DNA of 10,081 nt from Gammaproteobacteria bacterium. Lineage in GTDB: Bacteria > Pseudomonadota > Gammaproteobacteria > Pseudomonadales > Pseudomonadaceae. This document shows, piece by piece, positions 1 through 6,058 of this stretch (position 1 is its first letter; each line of letters begins with the position of its first letter). A program made the position numbers and the translations under genes. The stretch spans positions 1-10,081 of the forward strand of contig JAAZCO010000270.1 in NCBI GenBank assembly GCA_012513235.1, given 5' to 3'. The notes beneath the pieces were generated by a model. It did no database searches. It had not been told where the DNA came from and worked only from the letters and a program-made list of their open reading frames with translations.

Positions 1-325
1 TATTACCTAAACGGTTGCGCGGTATTTCACAGCCACTGAGCCATAAAATACGGCTTAAAATCCAGTCGCGCTCAGGGTATTGCTGCTGCAGTTGTGGCGT
101 CCAAATTTCACCCGTCCAGCGCCGTCCACTTAATACAGCCATGGCAGGTAACTCAGCACCGATTTTTGCACGAATATAGTGACGGCCACGCGGCGTACAA
201 CCTGAACCATTGCGCTCACCGGCACCATTGAGGGCGGTGGATACAGTATAAGACTGCTGTAACTGCTGCTTAGAAAAAGCATAAAGACGCTGGTCTGCAA
301 TGGACACATGCAGATAATCGATCAT
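1..325 (-). CDS. L,D-transpeptidase (YkuD family), 5' part only
   Basis: The gene begins at ATG 325-323 and runs off the left edge, leaving 108 N-terminal residues. Seen: the reading frame carries the stretches STALNGAGERNGSGCTPRGR, HYIRAKIGAELP and DWILSRILWLSGCE, which I recognise as the N-terminal half of the short YkuD-type L,D-transpeptidases found in Pseudomonas. The catalytic HG...SHGCxR region would lie beyond the edge, so activity cannot be judged. Family knowledge: such enzymes act in the periplasm and make 3-3 cross-links in peptidoglycan or attach proteins to it. I see no obvious signal peptide at the start. An in-frame TAG just upstream (minus strand) fixes the ATG, and GGTGA lies a few bases before it. 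The gene starts 24 bp after psrA with no promoter visible between, so co-transcription with psrA is likely (inference). Confidence 0.8.
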   Translation of the reverse strand, partial: MIDYLHVSIADQRLYAFSKQQLQQSYTVSTALNGAGERNGSGCTPRGRHYIRAKIGAELPAMAVLSGRRWTGEIWTPQLQQQYPERDWILSRILWLSGCEIPRNRLGN

Positions 326-349
326 GATGTCACCACGCTAAGCTTAAAA

Positions 350-1027
350 TTAAGATATTTTCTTTTTCACCGGCTGCATGCCTACCACATCAATCACGCT
401 CTCTGAGCGCAAGCCCGCTGCTAAAAAAGGCACCATCAAGCGTAGCACTTGTTCGGTGTTCATATGCACTTGATATTCCGTCTCAGCCATCGCGCGCAGC
501 GCTTTAATGCCCGACATACTAAAAGCAGCAGCACCAATCATAAAGTGCACCCGCCAAAACAGCTCAATGGGTTGCACTTCAGGTGCAGCCTCACGCAGCA
601 ATAACATATAACGGTGAAACACATTACCGTACATATCATTCAAGTAACGGCGCAAGTGACCTTGGCTTTGGCTAAAAGCCAAACCCAGTAAACGCATAAA
701 AATCGATAAGTCATTCCCGCTGCGTGGCTTCACGGCTAAGGTTTGCTCCACCAGCACATTTAACAATGACTCTACCGTCCAAGCCGGCTGCTCTGCTGTG
801 GAGCGGCGCTCAAGCTCTGCATCTAAACTGGTGCACAAGGGCTCCAGAAAACGCGCAAACACCGCCTGAATTAACGATTTTTTCGAGCCAAAGTGATAGT
901 TCACCGCAGCTAAATTAACTTGAGCTTTGCTGGTGATCAGGCGCAGCGAGGTTTCTGCAAAGCCTTTTTCCGCAAACAGAATCTCGGCAACATCTAAAAT
1001 CCGTTCAACAGTATCTGACTGGGCCAT
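350..1027 (-). CDS. psrA: TetR-family fatty-acid-responsive regulator PsrA
   Basis: A 225-residue TetR-type regulator. The N-terminal helix-turn-helix lies at about residues 26-52 (TSLRLITSKAQVNLAAVNYH), followed by the ligand and dimer domain with LSIFMRLLGLAFSQSQGHLR and ELFWRVHFMIGAAAFSMSG. This matches the PsrA sequence I remember from P. aeruginosa almost throughout, apart from a shorter and divergent C-terminus. Family knowledge: PsrA senses long-chain fatty acids, represses its own gene and beta-oxidation genes, and activates rpoS in pseudomonads. It is the first gene of a likely psrA-L,D-transpeptidase transcript. A consensus promoter and a PsrA-like palindrome sit directly upstream, which fits autorepression. 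AGAGTGA about 8 bases before the ATG serves as a modest ribosome site. In P. aeruginosa psrA neighbours lexA; here the upstream neighbour is uppP. Confidence 0.93.
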   Translation of the reverse strand: MAQSDTVERILDVAEILFAEKGFAETSLRLITSKAQVNLAAVNYHFGSKKSLIQAVFARFLEPLCTSLDAELERRSTAEQPAWTVESLLNVLVEQTLAVKPRSGNDLSIFMRLLGLAFSQSQGHLRRYLNDMYGNVFHRYMLLLREAAPEVQPIELFWRVHFMIGAAAFSMSGIKALRAMAETEYQVHMNTEQVLRLMVPFLAAGLRSESVIDVVGMQPVKKKIS

Positions 1028-1049
1028 GCTGAATTCACTCTGATTAAAG

Positions 1050-1071
1050 GTTTAAAACATACGTTTCAAAC
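1050..1071. promoter_or_regulatory. PsrA operator (probable autoregulatory site)
   Basis: A 22-bp imperfect palindrome: GTTT, A, AAAC, ATAC, GTTT, C, AAAC in order. By eye 18 of 22 positions agree with the reverse complement. The core AAAC-N4-GTTT (1055-1066) fits the PsrA motif described in pseudomonads, (G/C)AAAC N2-4 GTTT(G/C), except for one outer base. It covers the -10 of the psrA promoter, as expected for self-repression. That PsrA itself binds here is inference from the motif and the neighbouring gene. Confidence 0.7.
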
Positions 1072-1085
1072 ACGATTATTGTCAA
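1056..1085 (-). promoter_or_regulatory. sigma70 promoter of psrA
   Basis: Reading the minus strand, TTGACA (1085-1080) is a perfect -35 and TATGTT (1061-1056) a plausible -10, with an 18-bp spacer. Transcription would start near 1049, about 20 bases before the psrA ATG. The -10 and most of the spacer lie inside the operator-like palindrome, so a bound repressor would block RNA polymerase. Inferred from sequence only. Confidence 0.65.
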
Positions 1086-1180
1086 GCACAGCCAATGAGT
1101 CAATGCGTCTGAATAAGACAACGTGCACATATGACCCATGTTATGAGTTTAGGTTGCACTCAACTGAAGTTGCTCTGCGC

Positions 1181-2014
1181 TTATTCGCCCACAGAGGTCC
1201 AATCAATAAAGCCCAACTGCCAAGTCGCTAAAATCAGCAAGCCAAACACAATACGATACCAAGCAAACACCGCATAACTGTGATTAGCAATAAACTTCAG
1301 TAACGCGCGCACAGCTAACATGGCGAAGATAAACGAAGTGACAAAACCAATGGCAAACACCGGTAAATCATCGGTCGTGGCGAATAACTCACGGTGTTTA
1401 TAGACTGAATACACCGCTGCACCGACCATGGTTGGCATCGCCAGAAAAAACGAGAACTCCGTCGCAGCTTTACGTGACAAACCAAAAAACAAGCCACCAA
1501 TAATGGTAGAAGCTGAACGTGAAGTTCCTGGCACTAAGGCTAAACACTGCGCACAACCAATCTTCAGGGCTTGCTTCCAGTTCATATCATCCACGGTTTC
1601 AGCGGCAATTTTGTGCGTGCGTTTCTCCGCCCACAGCATCACAACACCACCCACTACTAATGCAGCAGCCACGGTAATAGGATTGAACAACCATTTTTCA
1701 ATGAGATCAGCAAAGCTTAGGCCCAAGACCACCGCAGGGAAAAAAGCCACCAATAAATTCGCAGTAAAACGCTGTGCGCTGGCTTCCTTAGGTAAGCCCA
1801 CCACCACTTCAATGATTTTACGACGATATTCCCACATCACCGCTAAAATGGCCGCCAACTGAATAATAATATTAAAGGCTTTAGCGCGTTGCCCCGAAAA
1901 ATCAATCGCATCCGCAACAATAATTTGGTGCCCAGTACTCGACACTGGTAAAAACTCTGTGAGTCCCTCAACCACACCTAGAATAAACGCCTGCAGTGCT
2001 AACCAAATGTCCAT
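1181..2014 (-). CDS. uppP: undecaprenyl-diphosphatase UppP (BacA)
   Basis: A 277-residue polytopic inner-membrane protein of normal length for the family. It dephosphorylates undecaprenyl diphosphate to recycle the lipid carrier used for peptidoglycan and other cell-surface polymers, and gives bacitracin tolerance when abundant. Seen: the first signature GVVEGLTEFLPVSSTGH at about residues 13-29 with Glu16, Glu20 and His29; the second, PGTSRS at 162-167 with the catalytic-type Arg166; and FAWYRI near 250. Many hydrophobic segments lie between these. The start is right for the family, since the first signature should begin within the first 15 residues. It stands alone between psrA (same strand, 153 bp away) and the divergent MCP gene. 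There is only a weak ribosome site (GGGAT), and a TATAAT lies just 8 bases from the ATG. Confidence 0.96.
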   Translation of the reverse strand: MDIWLALQAFILGVVEGLTEFLPVSSTGHQIIVADAIDFSGQRAKAFNIIIQLAAILAVMWEYRRKIIEVVVGLPKEASAQRFTANLLVAFFPAVVLGLSFADLIEKWLFNPITVAAALVVGGVVMLWAEKRTHKIAAETVDDMNWKQALKIGCAQCLALVPGTSRSASTIIGGLFFGLSRKAATEFSFFLAMPTMVGAAVYSVYKHRELFATTDDLPVFAIGFVTSFIFAMLAVRALLKFIANHSYAVFAWYRIVFGLLILATWQLGFIDWTSVGE

Positions 2015-2022
2015 AGAATCCC

Positions 2023-2028
2023 ATTATA
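2023..2028 (-). promoter_or_regulatory. possible -10 box of uppP
   Basis: The minus strand reads a perfect TATAAT here, 8 bases before the uppP ATG. No good -35 lies 16-18 bp upstream; the nearest candidate, TTGATA, is only 12 bp away. If used, transcription would begin at or within a base or two of the start codon. It may also be chance in an AT-rich stretch. Confidence 0.3.
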
Positions 2029-2085
2029 TTTCGTATCATTTATCAAGCGAGGCATCTTACCTTCTTGGGGCCTATTTTTCACGGC

Positions 2086-2102
2086 AAAAAACGCATAAGC
2101 GT
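2086..2102 (-). terminator. weak terminator-like hairpin facing uppP
   Basis: On the minus strand ACGC-TTAT-GCGT (2102-2091) is followed directly by a run of Ts (2091-2086). The stem is only 4 bp plus a possible G-U pair, so this is marginal. It would act on leftward transcription entering the uppP upstream region. Confidence 0.25.
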
Positions 2103-2320
2103 CGCATGACCTTAGCTACAAGCGCTTAGTCGAATAGTTATAGTGCTATAAAGGTCATAGAATCACCGCACGTTAATTGCTACACGTATAACAATAAAAA
2201 ATATCAAGACTCGACTGACCTAGCACCTAGAGGCACAACTTAAGATGTTGCAACTTAAATCTGGAGTTTTTCAGTCCTAGGTCGATACAGTTTTATATCC
2301 CTATAACATCTCGATAACTA

Positions 2321-2338
2321 TCGCACATCACGGTGCGA
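2321..2338 (+). promoter_or_regulatory. hairpin in the MCP gene leader
   Basis: TCGCAC (2321-2326), a 6-base loop and GTGCGA (2333-2338) form a perfect 6-bp stem that ends 12 bases before the AGGAG ribosome site (2351-2355). It would lie in the 5' leader of the chemoreceptor mRNA and could affect translation or mRNA stability. Function is inferred. Confidence 0.35.
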
Positions 2339-2362
2339 GCGTGCTCTCTTAGGAGTTTCCCT

Positions 2363-3997
2363 ATGCACTTTCTTCGTCAAATATCTATCAGCAAACGCCT
2401 GTGGCTTATTTTTATGATCGCGGTGGGTATGTTAGGTATTTTTGCAGGCTTAGCCTTAAAGCAATCCTACGACCTAATGCATGCAGGCAAAGCAGTGAAA
2501 ACTCAACATATTGTTGAAAGCACACTCGGCACGCTTGAATATTTTCACGCGCTTGAAGAAAGCGGACAACTGACTCAGCAACAAGCACAGCAGCAAGCCA
2601 AACATGCATTAAGCAAACTACGCTATGGCCGTAACGATTACGTTTGGATCAATGATCTAGCGCCGAATATGATTATGCATGCCATGTCGCCCGCGCTCGA
2701 TGGTAAAAGCCTTGCCGATTATAAAGACCCCGACGGCAAAGAAATTTTCAATGAGTTCGCCCGTATCGCTAAACAACAAGGTTCGGGCTTTTTCAGCTAC
2801 CGCTGGCCGATGCCGGGCGCCAACGCACCTGTTGATAAAATCTCCTATGTACAGCTTTTTAGCCCATGGAACTGGGTGATAGGCTCAGGTGTATATTTGG
2901 ATGATATTTATCGCGAATTTCGTGCCACTGCAATTAAAGTCGGTGTAATCAGCTTAGTGATGCTACTGATTATGGCCGGCGTTATTATTTTGATTATGCG
3001 CAGCATTGTGCAACCGCTAGAAAACGTTGTCAGCGCTATGCACAATATTGCCAGTGGTGAAGGTGATCTCACTCGTGAATTGAGCATTCAAGGTGACGAC
3101 GAACTGACGCAACTGGGCAAACACTTTAATACCTTTACCCTGAAACTGCGCTCAACTATCAGTCATTTACTCAGCAGCGCTGCTACGCTGAAGCTTGCCT
3201 CAGAAGCCTTAGGTGAACAAGCTGCCCAAGCTCTGCATATCAATGAAGAACAAGCACAGCAAACTGAGCAAATTGCCACCGCTATTAACGAGGTCACCTA
3301 TGCTGTGCAAGATGTTGCCAAGCATGCTGAGCAAGCCTCTGGCGAGGTATCACAGGCCACACAACAAGCCACTGCTGGTCAAGCTAATATTGACACCAGC
3401 CTGCAGCAAACCGACTTACTCTCTTCTACTATTGAGCAAGCTGTTAGCGTGATTCAAACCTTAGCGGATGAAAGCAGCCAAGTGGGTCGCGTGCTGGATG
3501 TGATCCGTTCTATTGCTGAGCAAACTAATTTACTAGCACTTAACGCAGCCATTGAAGCCGCCCGCGCTGGCGAACAAGGCCGTGGTTTTGCCGTCGTTGC
3601 CGATGAAGTGCGTTTATTGGCGCAACGTACACAGCAATCCACTGATGAAGTGCAGAAAATGATTGAAAGCCTGCAGCATAATTCCCAAGCTGCGGTGCAA
3701 GTGATTGGCGAAAGCAGCAGCAATGCTCAAACCACAGTTGAACAGGCACATCAAGCACACCAAAGCCTGAGCAGTATCAGTACTGCCCTGCAGTTGCTCA
3801 ACGAACTGAATGCTTCGATTGCCAGTGCTACCTTGGAGCAGTCTTATGTTGCTGAAGAGATCAACCAAAACATCACTCAAGTTGCGAGTTTATCGCAATC
3901 AAGCAATGAGGCGGCCCACGACCTCACCGCATCCAGTCAGCAACTGAACCAATTAGCGGCTGAACTGAATCGTCAACTGGGTCAATTTAAAGTTTAA
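2363..3997 (+). CDS. methyl-accepting chemotaxis protein with single Cache domain
   Basis: A 544-residue transmembrane chemoreceptor. Order: short cytoplasmic tail; membrane helix 1 at about 14-32; periplasmic single Cache domain at about 35-187, with the family-typical YGRNDYVWINDL, DPDGKEIFNEF and SPWNWVIGSGVYLDD; membrane helix 2 at about 192-212; HAMP at about 213-267; then a long coiled-coil signalling domain with the conserved tip EQTNLLALNAAIEAARAGEQ near 386-405 and GRGFAVVADEVRLLAQRT after it. It should bind a small ligand, often an organic acid for this Cache type, and control CheA through CheW; the ligand cannot be read from sequence. It ends in QFKV with no C-terminal CheR-tethering pentapeptide. 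The start is set by AGGAG at 2351-2355, 7 bases before ATG 2363; an in-frame GTG at 2333 lacks such a site and lies in a hairpin. Confidence 0.95.
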   Translation: MHFLRQISISKRLWLIFMIAVGMLGIFAGLALKQSYDLMHAGKAVKTQHIVESTLGTLEYFHALEESGQLTQQQAQQQAKHALSKLRYGRNDYVWINDLAPNMIMHAMSPALDGKSLADYKDPDGKEIFNEFARIAKQQGSGFFSYRWPMPGANAPVDKISYVQLFSPWNWVIGSGVYLDDIYREFRATAIKVGVISLVMLLIMAGVIILIMRSIVQPLENVVSAMHNIASGEGDLTRELSIQGDDELTQLGKHFNTFTLKLRSTISHLLSSAATLKLASEALGEQAAQALHINEEQAQQTEQIATAINEVTYAVQDVAKHAEQASGEVSQATQQATAGQANIDTSLQQTDLLSSTIEQAVSVIQTLADESSQVGRVLDVIRSIAEQTNLLALNAAIEAARAGEQGRGFAVVADEVRLLAQRTQQSTDEVQKMIESLQHNSQAAVQVIGESSSNAQTTVEQAHQAHQSLSSISTALQLLNELNASIASATLEQSYVAEEINQNITQVASLSQSSNEAAHDLTASSQQLNQLAAELNRQLGQFKV

Positions 3998-4004
3998 ACT
4001 TTAA
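3987..4004. repeat. 18-bp perfect palindrome at the end of the MCP gene
   Basis: TTAAAGTTTAAACTTTAA is its own reverse complement and spans the MCP stop codon TAA (3995-3997). A second perfect palindrome, ATCAGCGCTGAT (4004-4015), follows at once. The AT-rich stem alone is not a usual terminator. Confidence 0.6.
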
Positions 4005-4008
4005 TCAG

Positions 4009-4042
4009 CGCTGATCTATTGCGGCAATGGATCAGCGGTTTA
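4009..4042 (+). terminator. probable terminator hairpin after the MCP gene
   Basis: CGCTGATC (4009-4016) pairs perfectly with GATCAGCG (4030-4037), and inside it ATTG-CGG-CAAT (4018-4028) continues the stem past one mismatch. The following GTTTACT is a poor T tract, so intrinsic termination may be partial. It lies 12 bases after the MCP stop codon, where a terminator would be expected. Confidence 0.45.
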
Positions 4043-4085
4043 CTACCCGCCGTGCTCTGCAATGGAGCGCGGCAATTGCGAGTCT

Positions 4086-4093
4086 GCTAAGAT
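4086..4093 (+). promoter_or_regulatory. possible extended -10 promoter of sprT
   Basis: TGCTAAGAT contains TG-N-TAAGAT, an extended -10 form (hexamer 4088-4093). No TTGACA-like -35 lies 16-18 bp before it. A start near 4100 would give a leader of about 50 bases for sprT. Weak, sequence-only evidence. Confidence 0.25.
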
Positions 4094-4152
4094 GCGCAAT
4101 CCGTGTAGCACATCTAACCTGCAACTCTAAGCCTCATATTGTATAGCCAACT

Positions 4153-4650
4153 ATGCCTGTCCTACTCAAACAACGTGTCGAAGCCTGCTTTCAAAGCGCA
4201 GAACGTTATTTTTCCTGCACCTTTAAACGCCCTGAAGTCAGTTTAAAACTGCGCGGCCAAAAGGCTGGCGTGGCGCATATTTGCGAGAATCGCTTGCGCT
4301 TTAATAAAGTGCTCTATGAAGAAAATCGTCAGCATTTTTTACTGCACACCGTAGCGCATGAGGTTGCACACTTAGTGTCCTACCAGCTGTATGGCAACAG
4401 GATTCGTGCGCATGGCCCTGAGTGGCAAGCTGTCATGCAGCAGGTGTATCAACTCCCCGCTACGCGCTGTCATAACTATGCGGTGCAGCGCAGTGCCAAA
4501 ACCCATTATCTATACCGTTGCCAGTGCTCAGCGCGTGAGCCTTTTGCCCTCAGCGCACAGCGCCATGCACGCATCAATAAAGGCATGCAGTATTTGTGCA
4601 AGAGTTGTCGCAGCACCCTGACTTACACTCAGACCACGGTGCAGCGCTAA
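4153..4650 (+). CDS. sprT: SprT-like zinc metalloprotease-family protein
   Basis: A 165-residue protein of the SprT family. Seen: HEVAH at residues 69-73 inside TVAHEVAHLVSYQLYG, the HExxH zinc site, and HGPEW at 87-91, a candidate third ligand. A C-terminal zinc ribbon follows, with CQC at 123-125 and CKSC at 149-152, separated by the family's AQRHARINKGMQYLC region. Family knowledge: SprT is the bacterial relative of the SprT-like domain of Spartan, a protease for DNA-protein crosslinks; the bacterial substrate and role are poorly known. The N-terminus MPVLLKQRVEAC agrees with relatives, so ATG 4153 is kept although no Shine-Dalgarno sequence is visible before it. It lies 155 bp after the MCP gene on the same strand and converges on phoQ, the stop codons being separated by 12 bp. 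Confidence 0.93.
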   Translation: MPVLLKQRVEACFQSAERYFSCTFKRPEVSLKLRGQKAGVAHICENRLRFNKVLYEENRQHFLLHTVAHEVAHLVSYQLYGNRIRAHGPEWQAVMQQVYQLPATRCHNYAVQRSAKTHYLYRCQCSAREPFALSAQRHARINKGMQYLCKSCRSTLTYTQTTVQR

Positions 4651-4662
4651 CGCACAGCAGAC

Positions 4663-6051
4663 TCAAGTATCGATTTGATTGAGCGGGAAAACAATTCTAA
4701 ATTGTGCGCCGCCTAAGACTGAGTCCTCGACAAACAACTGTCCGCCATAACTGTCAATAATATCTTTAACGACAGCAGTACCAATACCTTGGCCCGGATA
4801 CTGAGTATCTAAACGCTCACCACGCTTGAGGATACGTTCGCGCTGATGTGCAGGCACACCAGGGCCATCATCCTCCACAATTAACTCACAATGACTGGTG
4901 GTTAAATGAGCACTGATGCGTATTTCACTGATGCACAGACGATAAGCATTTTCTAAGATGTTGCCCAACAACTCCAGCAACGCACCCTTCTCCACCGGCA
5001 CTCTAAGCTCAGTGGCAAAGACTTGGCTGACCTGCACCCGTTTATCACGGTACACTTTACCTAAGGCGTCTAAGAGGCTTTCAAGTAGCGGTTGCAACTT
5101 CACACTGTAACGCAACAAGCCACTTTTACGCAGGCTGGCACGCTGCAATTGATAGCTGATTTGCTGACTCATACGATTGACTTGGCCTTGCAAAATATGC
5201 GCTTGCTCAGCACTATCTGGCTGTACAGACAACACCTCGCCCACCCCCTGCAACACCGCCAGTGGAGTTTTCAAACTATGGGCTAAGTCATCTAAAGAGT
5301 GACGATAGCGTTCACTTTGCTGCCGCTCACTGTCTAGCAGTCGGTTTAATGAACGGGTTAAACGCAGTAACTCTCGTGGATGCTCATCACTGAGTGAGGC
5401 GCGCTTACCATTTTCCACATCATCCAACTCGGCACTGAGGCTGCGTAAACTGCGAATCCCCCAGCCCAAGCCCAGCCATAAAAAGCCCAGCAACAACAAT
5501 AAAGCCAAACCTAGCCACACATACAATTGCTGCCTGAGGCTGTCATACATCGACTGATAGTCGCTGACCGGCTGCATGGTAACAATACTAAAATCAGCAC
5601 TTTGGCCGCGCAGCAAATCAACCTCGACATCATAAATAAAGAACTCGCGGCCTTGGGTATCTTTGGCGCGTAAAAAATCATGCCCATGCCCATCATACTT
5701 AGGCTGATAATTGATCGTGACGTTTTCAGAACTGCGTGAACGCCACAGTAACCCGCCTTTATTATCATAAATAAAGCCCAACTGACGCGCGGGTAAGATA
5801 TCAAATTCTTCATCGGGCAACTTTTCCGGCATGCGCAACTGCCCTTGGGTAATACGTGCCGCTGAAATCAATGCACTGGCATCCGCAGCTAAACGCTGCT
5901 CAATCGATTCTTCCAGCGTAGCGGTAAAGACTTGTTGTAAAGCAGGAAACAAAGCCAGCATAAACAAAGATACTGTTACCACCGCACCTAACATCAGGCG
6001 CATGCGCAACGAGGAAATGCGCAAATAACGACGCGTATGCATAGAGCTCAT
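4663..6051 (-). CDS. phoQ: sensor histidine kinase PhoQ
   Basis: A 462-residue inner-membrane histidine kinase, partner of PhoP. Numbered from ATG 6051: membrane helix 1 at about 20-42; periplasmic sensor at about 43-174, with YDGHGHDF and VEVDLLRG as in Pseudomonas PhoQ; helix 2 at about 176-198; HAMP to about 250; H box LDDLAHSLKTPLAVL with phospho-acceptor His258; N box LLGNILENAYRLC near 361; G1 EDDGPGVP near 394; G2 GQGIG near 420. Family knowledge: PhoQ responds to low divalent cations, cationic peptides and polyamines and phosphorylates PhoP. The start is uncertain: GTG 6054 and ATG 6042 are also possible, and the protein has about a dozen more N-terminal residues than the P. aeruginosa form I remember, which begins near the IRSLRIRLML-like segment. 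It begins 7 bp after phoP, so the two are surely co-transcribed. Confidence 0.92.
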   Translation of the reverse strand: MSSMHTRRYLRISSLRMRLMLGAVVTVSLFMLALFPALQQVFTATLEESIEQRLAADASALISAARITQGQLRMPEKLPDEEFDILPARQLGFIYDNKGGLLWRSRSSENVTINYQPKYDGHGHDFLRAKDTQGREFFIYDVEVDLLRGQSADFSIVTMQPVSDYQSMYDSLRQQLYVWLGLALLLLLGFLWLGLGWGIRSLRSLSAELDDVENGKRASLSDEHPRELLRLTRSLNRLLDSERQQSERYRHSLDDLAHSLKTPLAVLQGVGEVLSVQPDSAEQAHILQGQVNRMSQQISYQLQRASLRKSGLLRYSVKLQPLLESLLDALGKVYRDKRVQVSQVFATELRVPVEKGALLELLGNILENAYRLCISEIRISAHLTTSHCELIVEDDGPGVPAHQRERILKRGERLDTQYPGQGIGTAVVKDIIDSYGGQLFVEDSVLGGAQFRIVFPLNQIDT

Positions 6052-6058
6052 CACTCGC

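Larger units (their letters stand above)
2015..2362. other. divergent uppP-MCP intergenic region with inverted repeats
   Basis: This gene-free stretch of 348 bp separates the divergent uppP and chemoreceptor genes. It holds no convincing small ORF and no RNA gene I can name. Seen: an 8-bp perfect inverted repeat (ATGACCTT 2106-2113, AAGGTCAT 2151-2158) that can be continued inward by TAGC/GCTA; a second inverted repeat (GACCTAG 2217-2223, CTAGGTC 2277-2283); CGATA-AC-TATCG at 2312-2323; and a 6-bp hairpin at 2321-2338 close to the MCP ribosome site. The four GACCT-containing arms alternate in orientation. These could be regulator sites or a structured leader; neither is established. Confidence 0.5.

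Noticed and set aside
1086..1180. Terminator between uppP and psrA
   Set aside because: Only very short stems such as CAACT-TC-AGTTG are present, with no T tract on the minus strand.
2161..2210. Promoter from TTGCTA (2177-2182) or TATAAC (2187-2192) for the MCP gene
   Set aside because: Neither box has a partner of acceptable quality at 16-18 bp.
2291..2317. FliA (sigma28) promoter for the MCP gene, from CTCGATAA at 2310-2317
   Set aside because: The -10-like octamer matches 6 of 8 bases of GCCGATAA, but no TAAA-type -35 exists at the needed distance (TTTT instead).
2333..2362. Earlier GTG start for the chemoreceptor
   Set aside because: It lies in the arm of a hairpin without a ribosome site, whereas ATG 2363 has AGGAG at ideal spacing and gives the normal short cytoplasmic tail.
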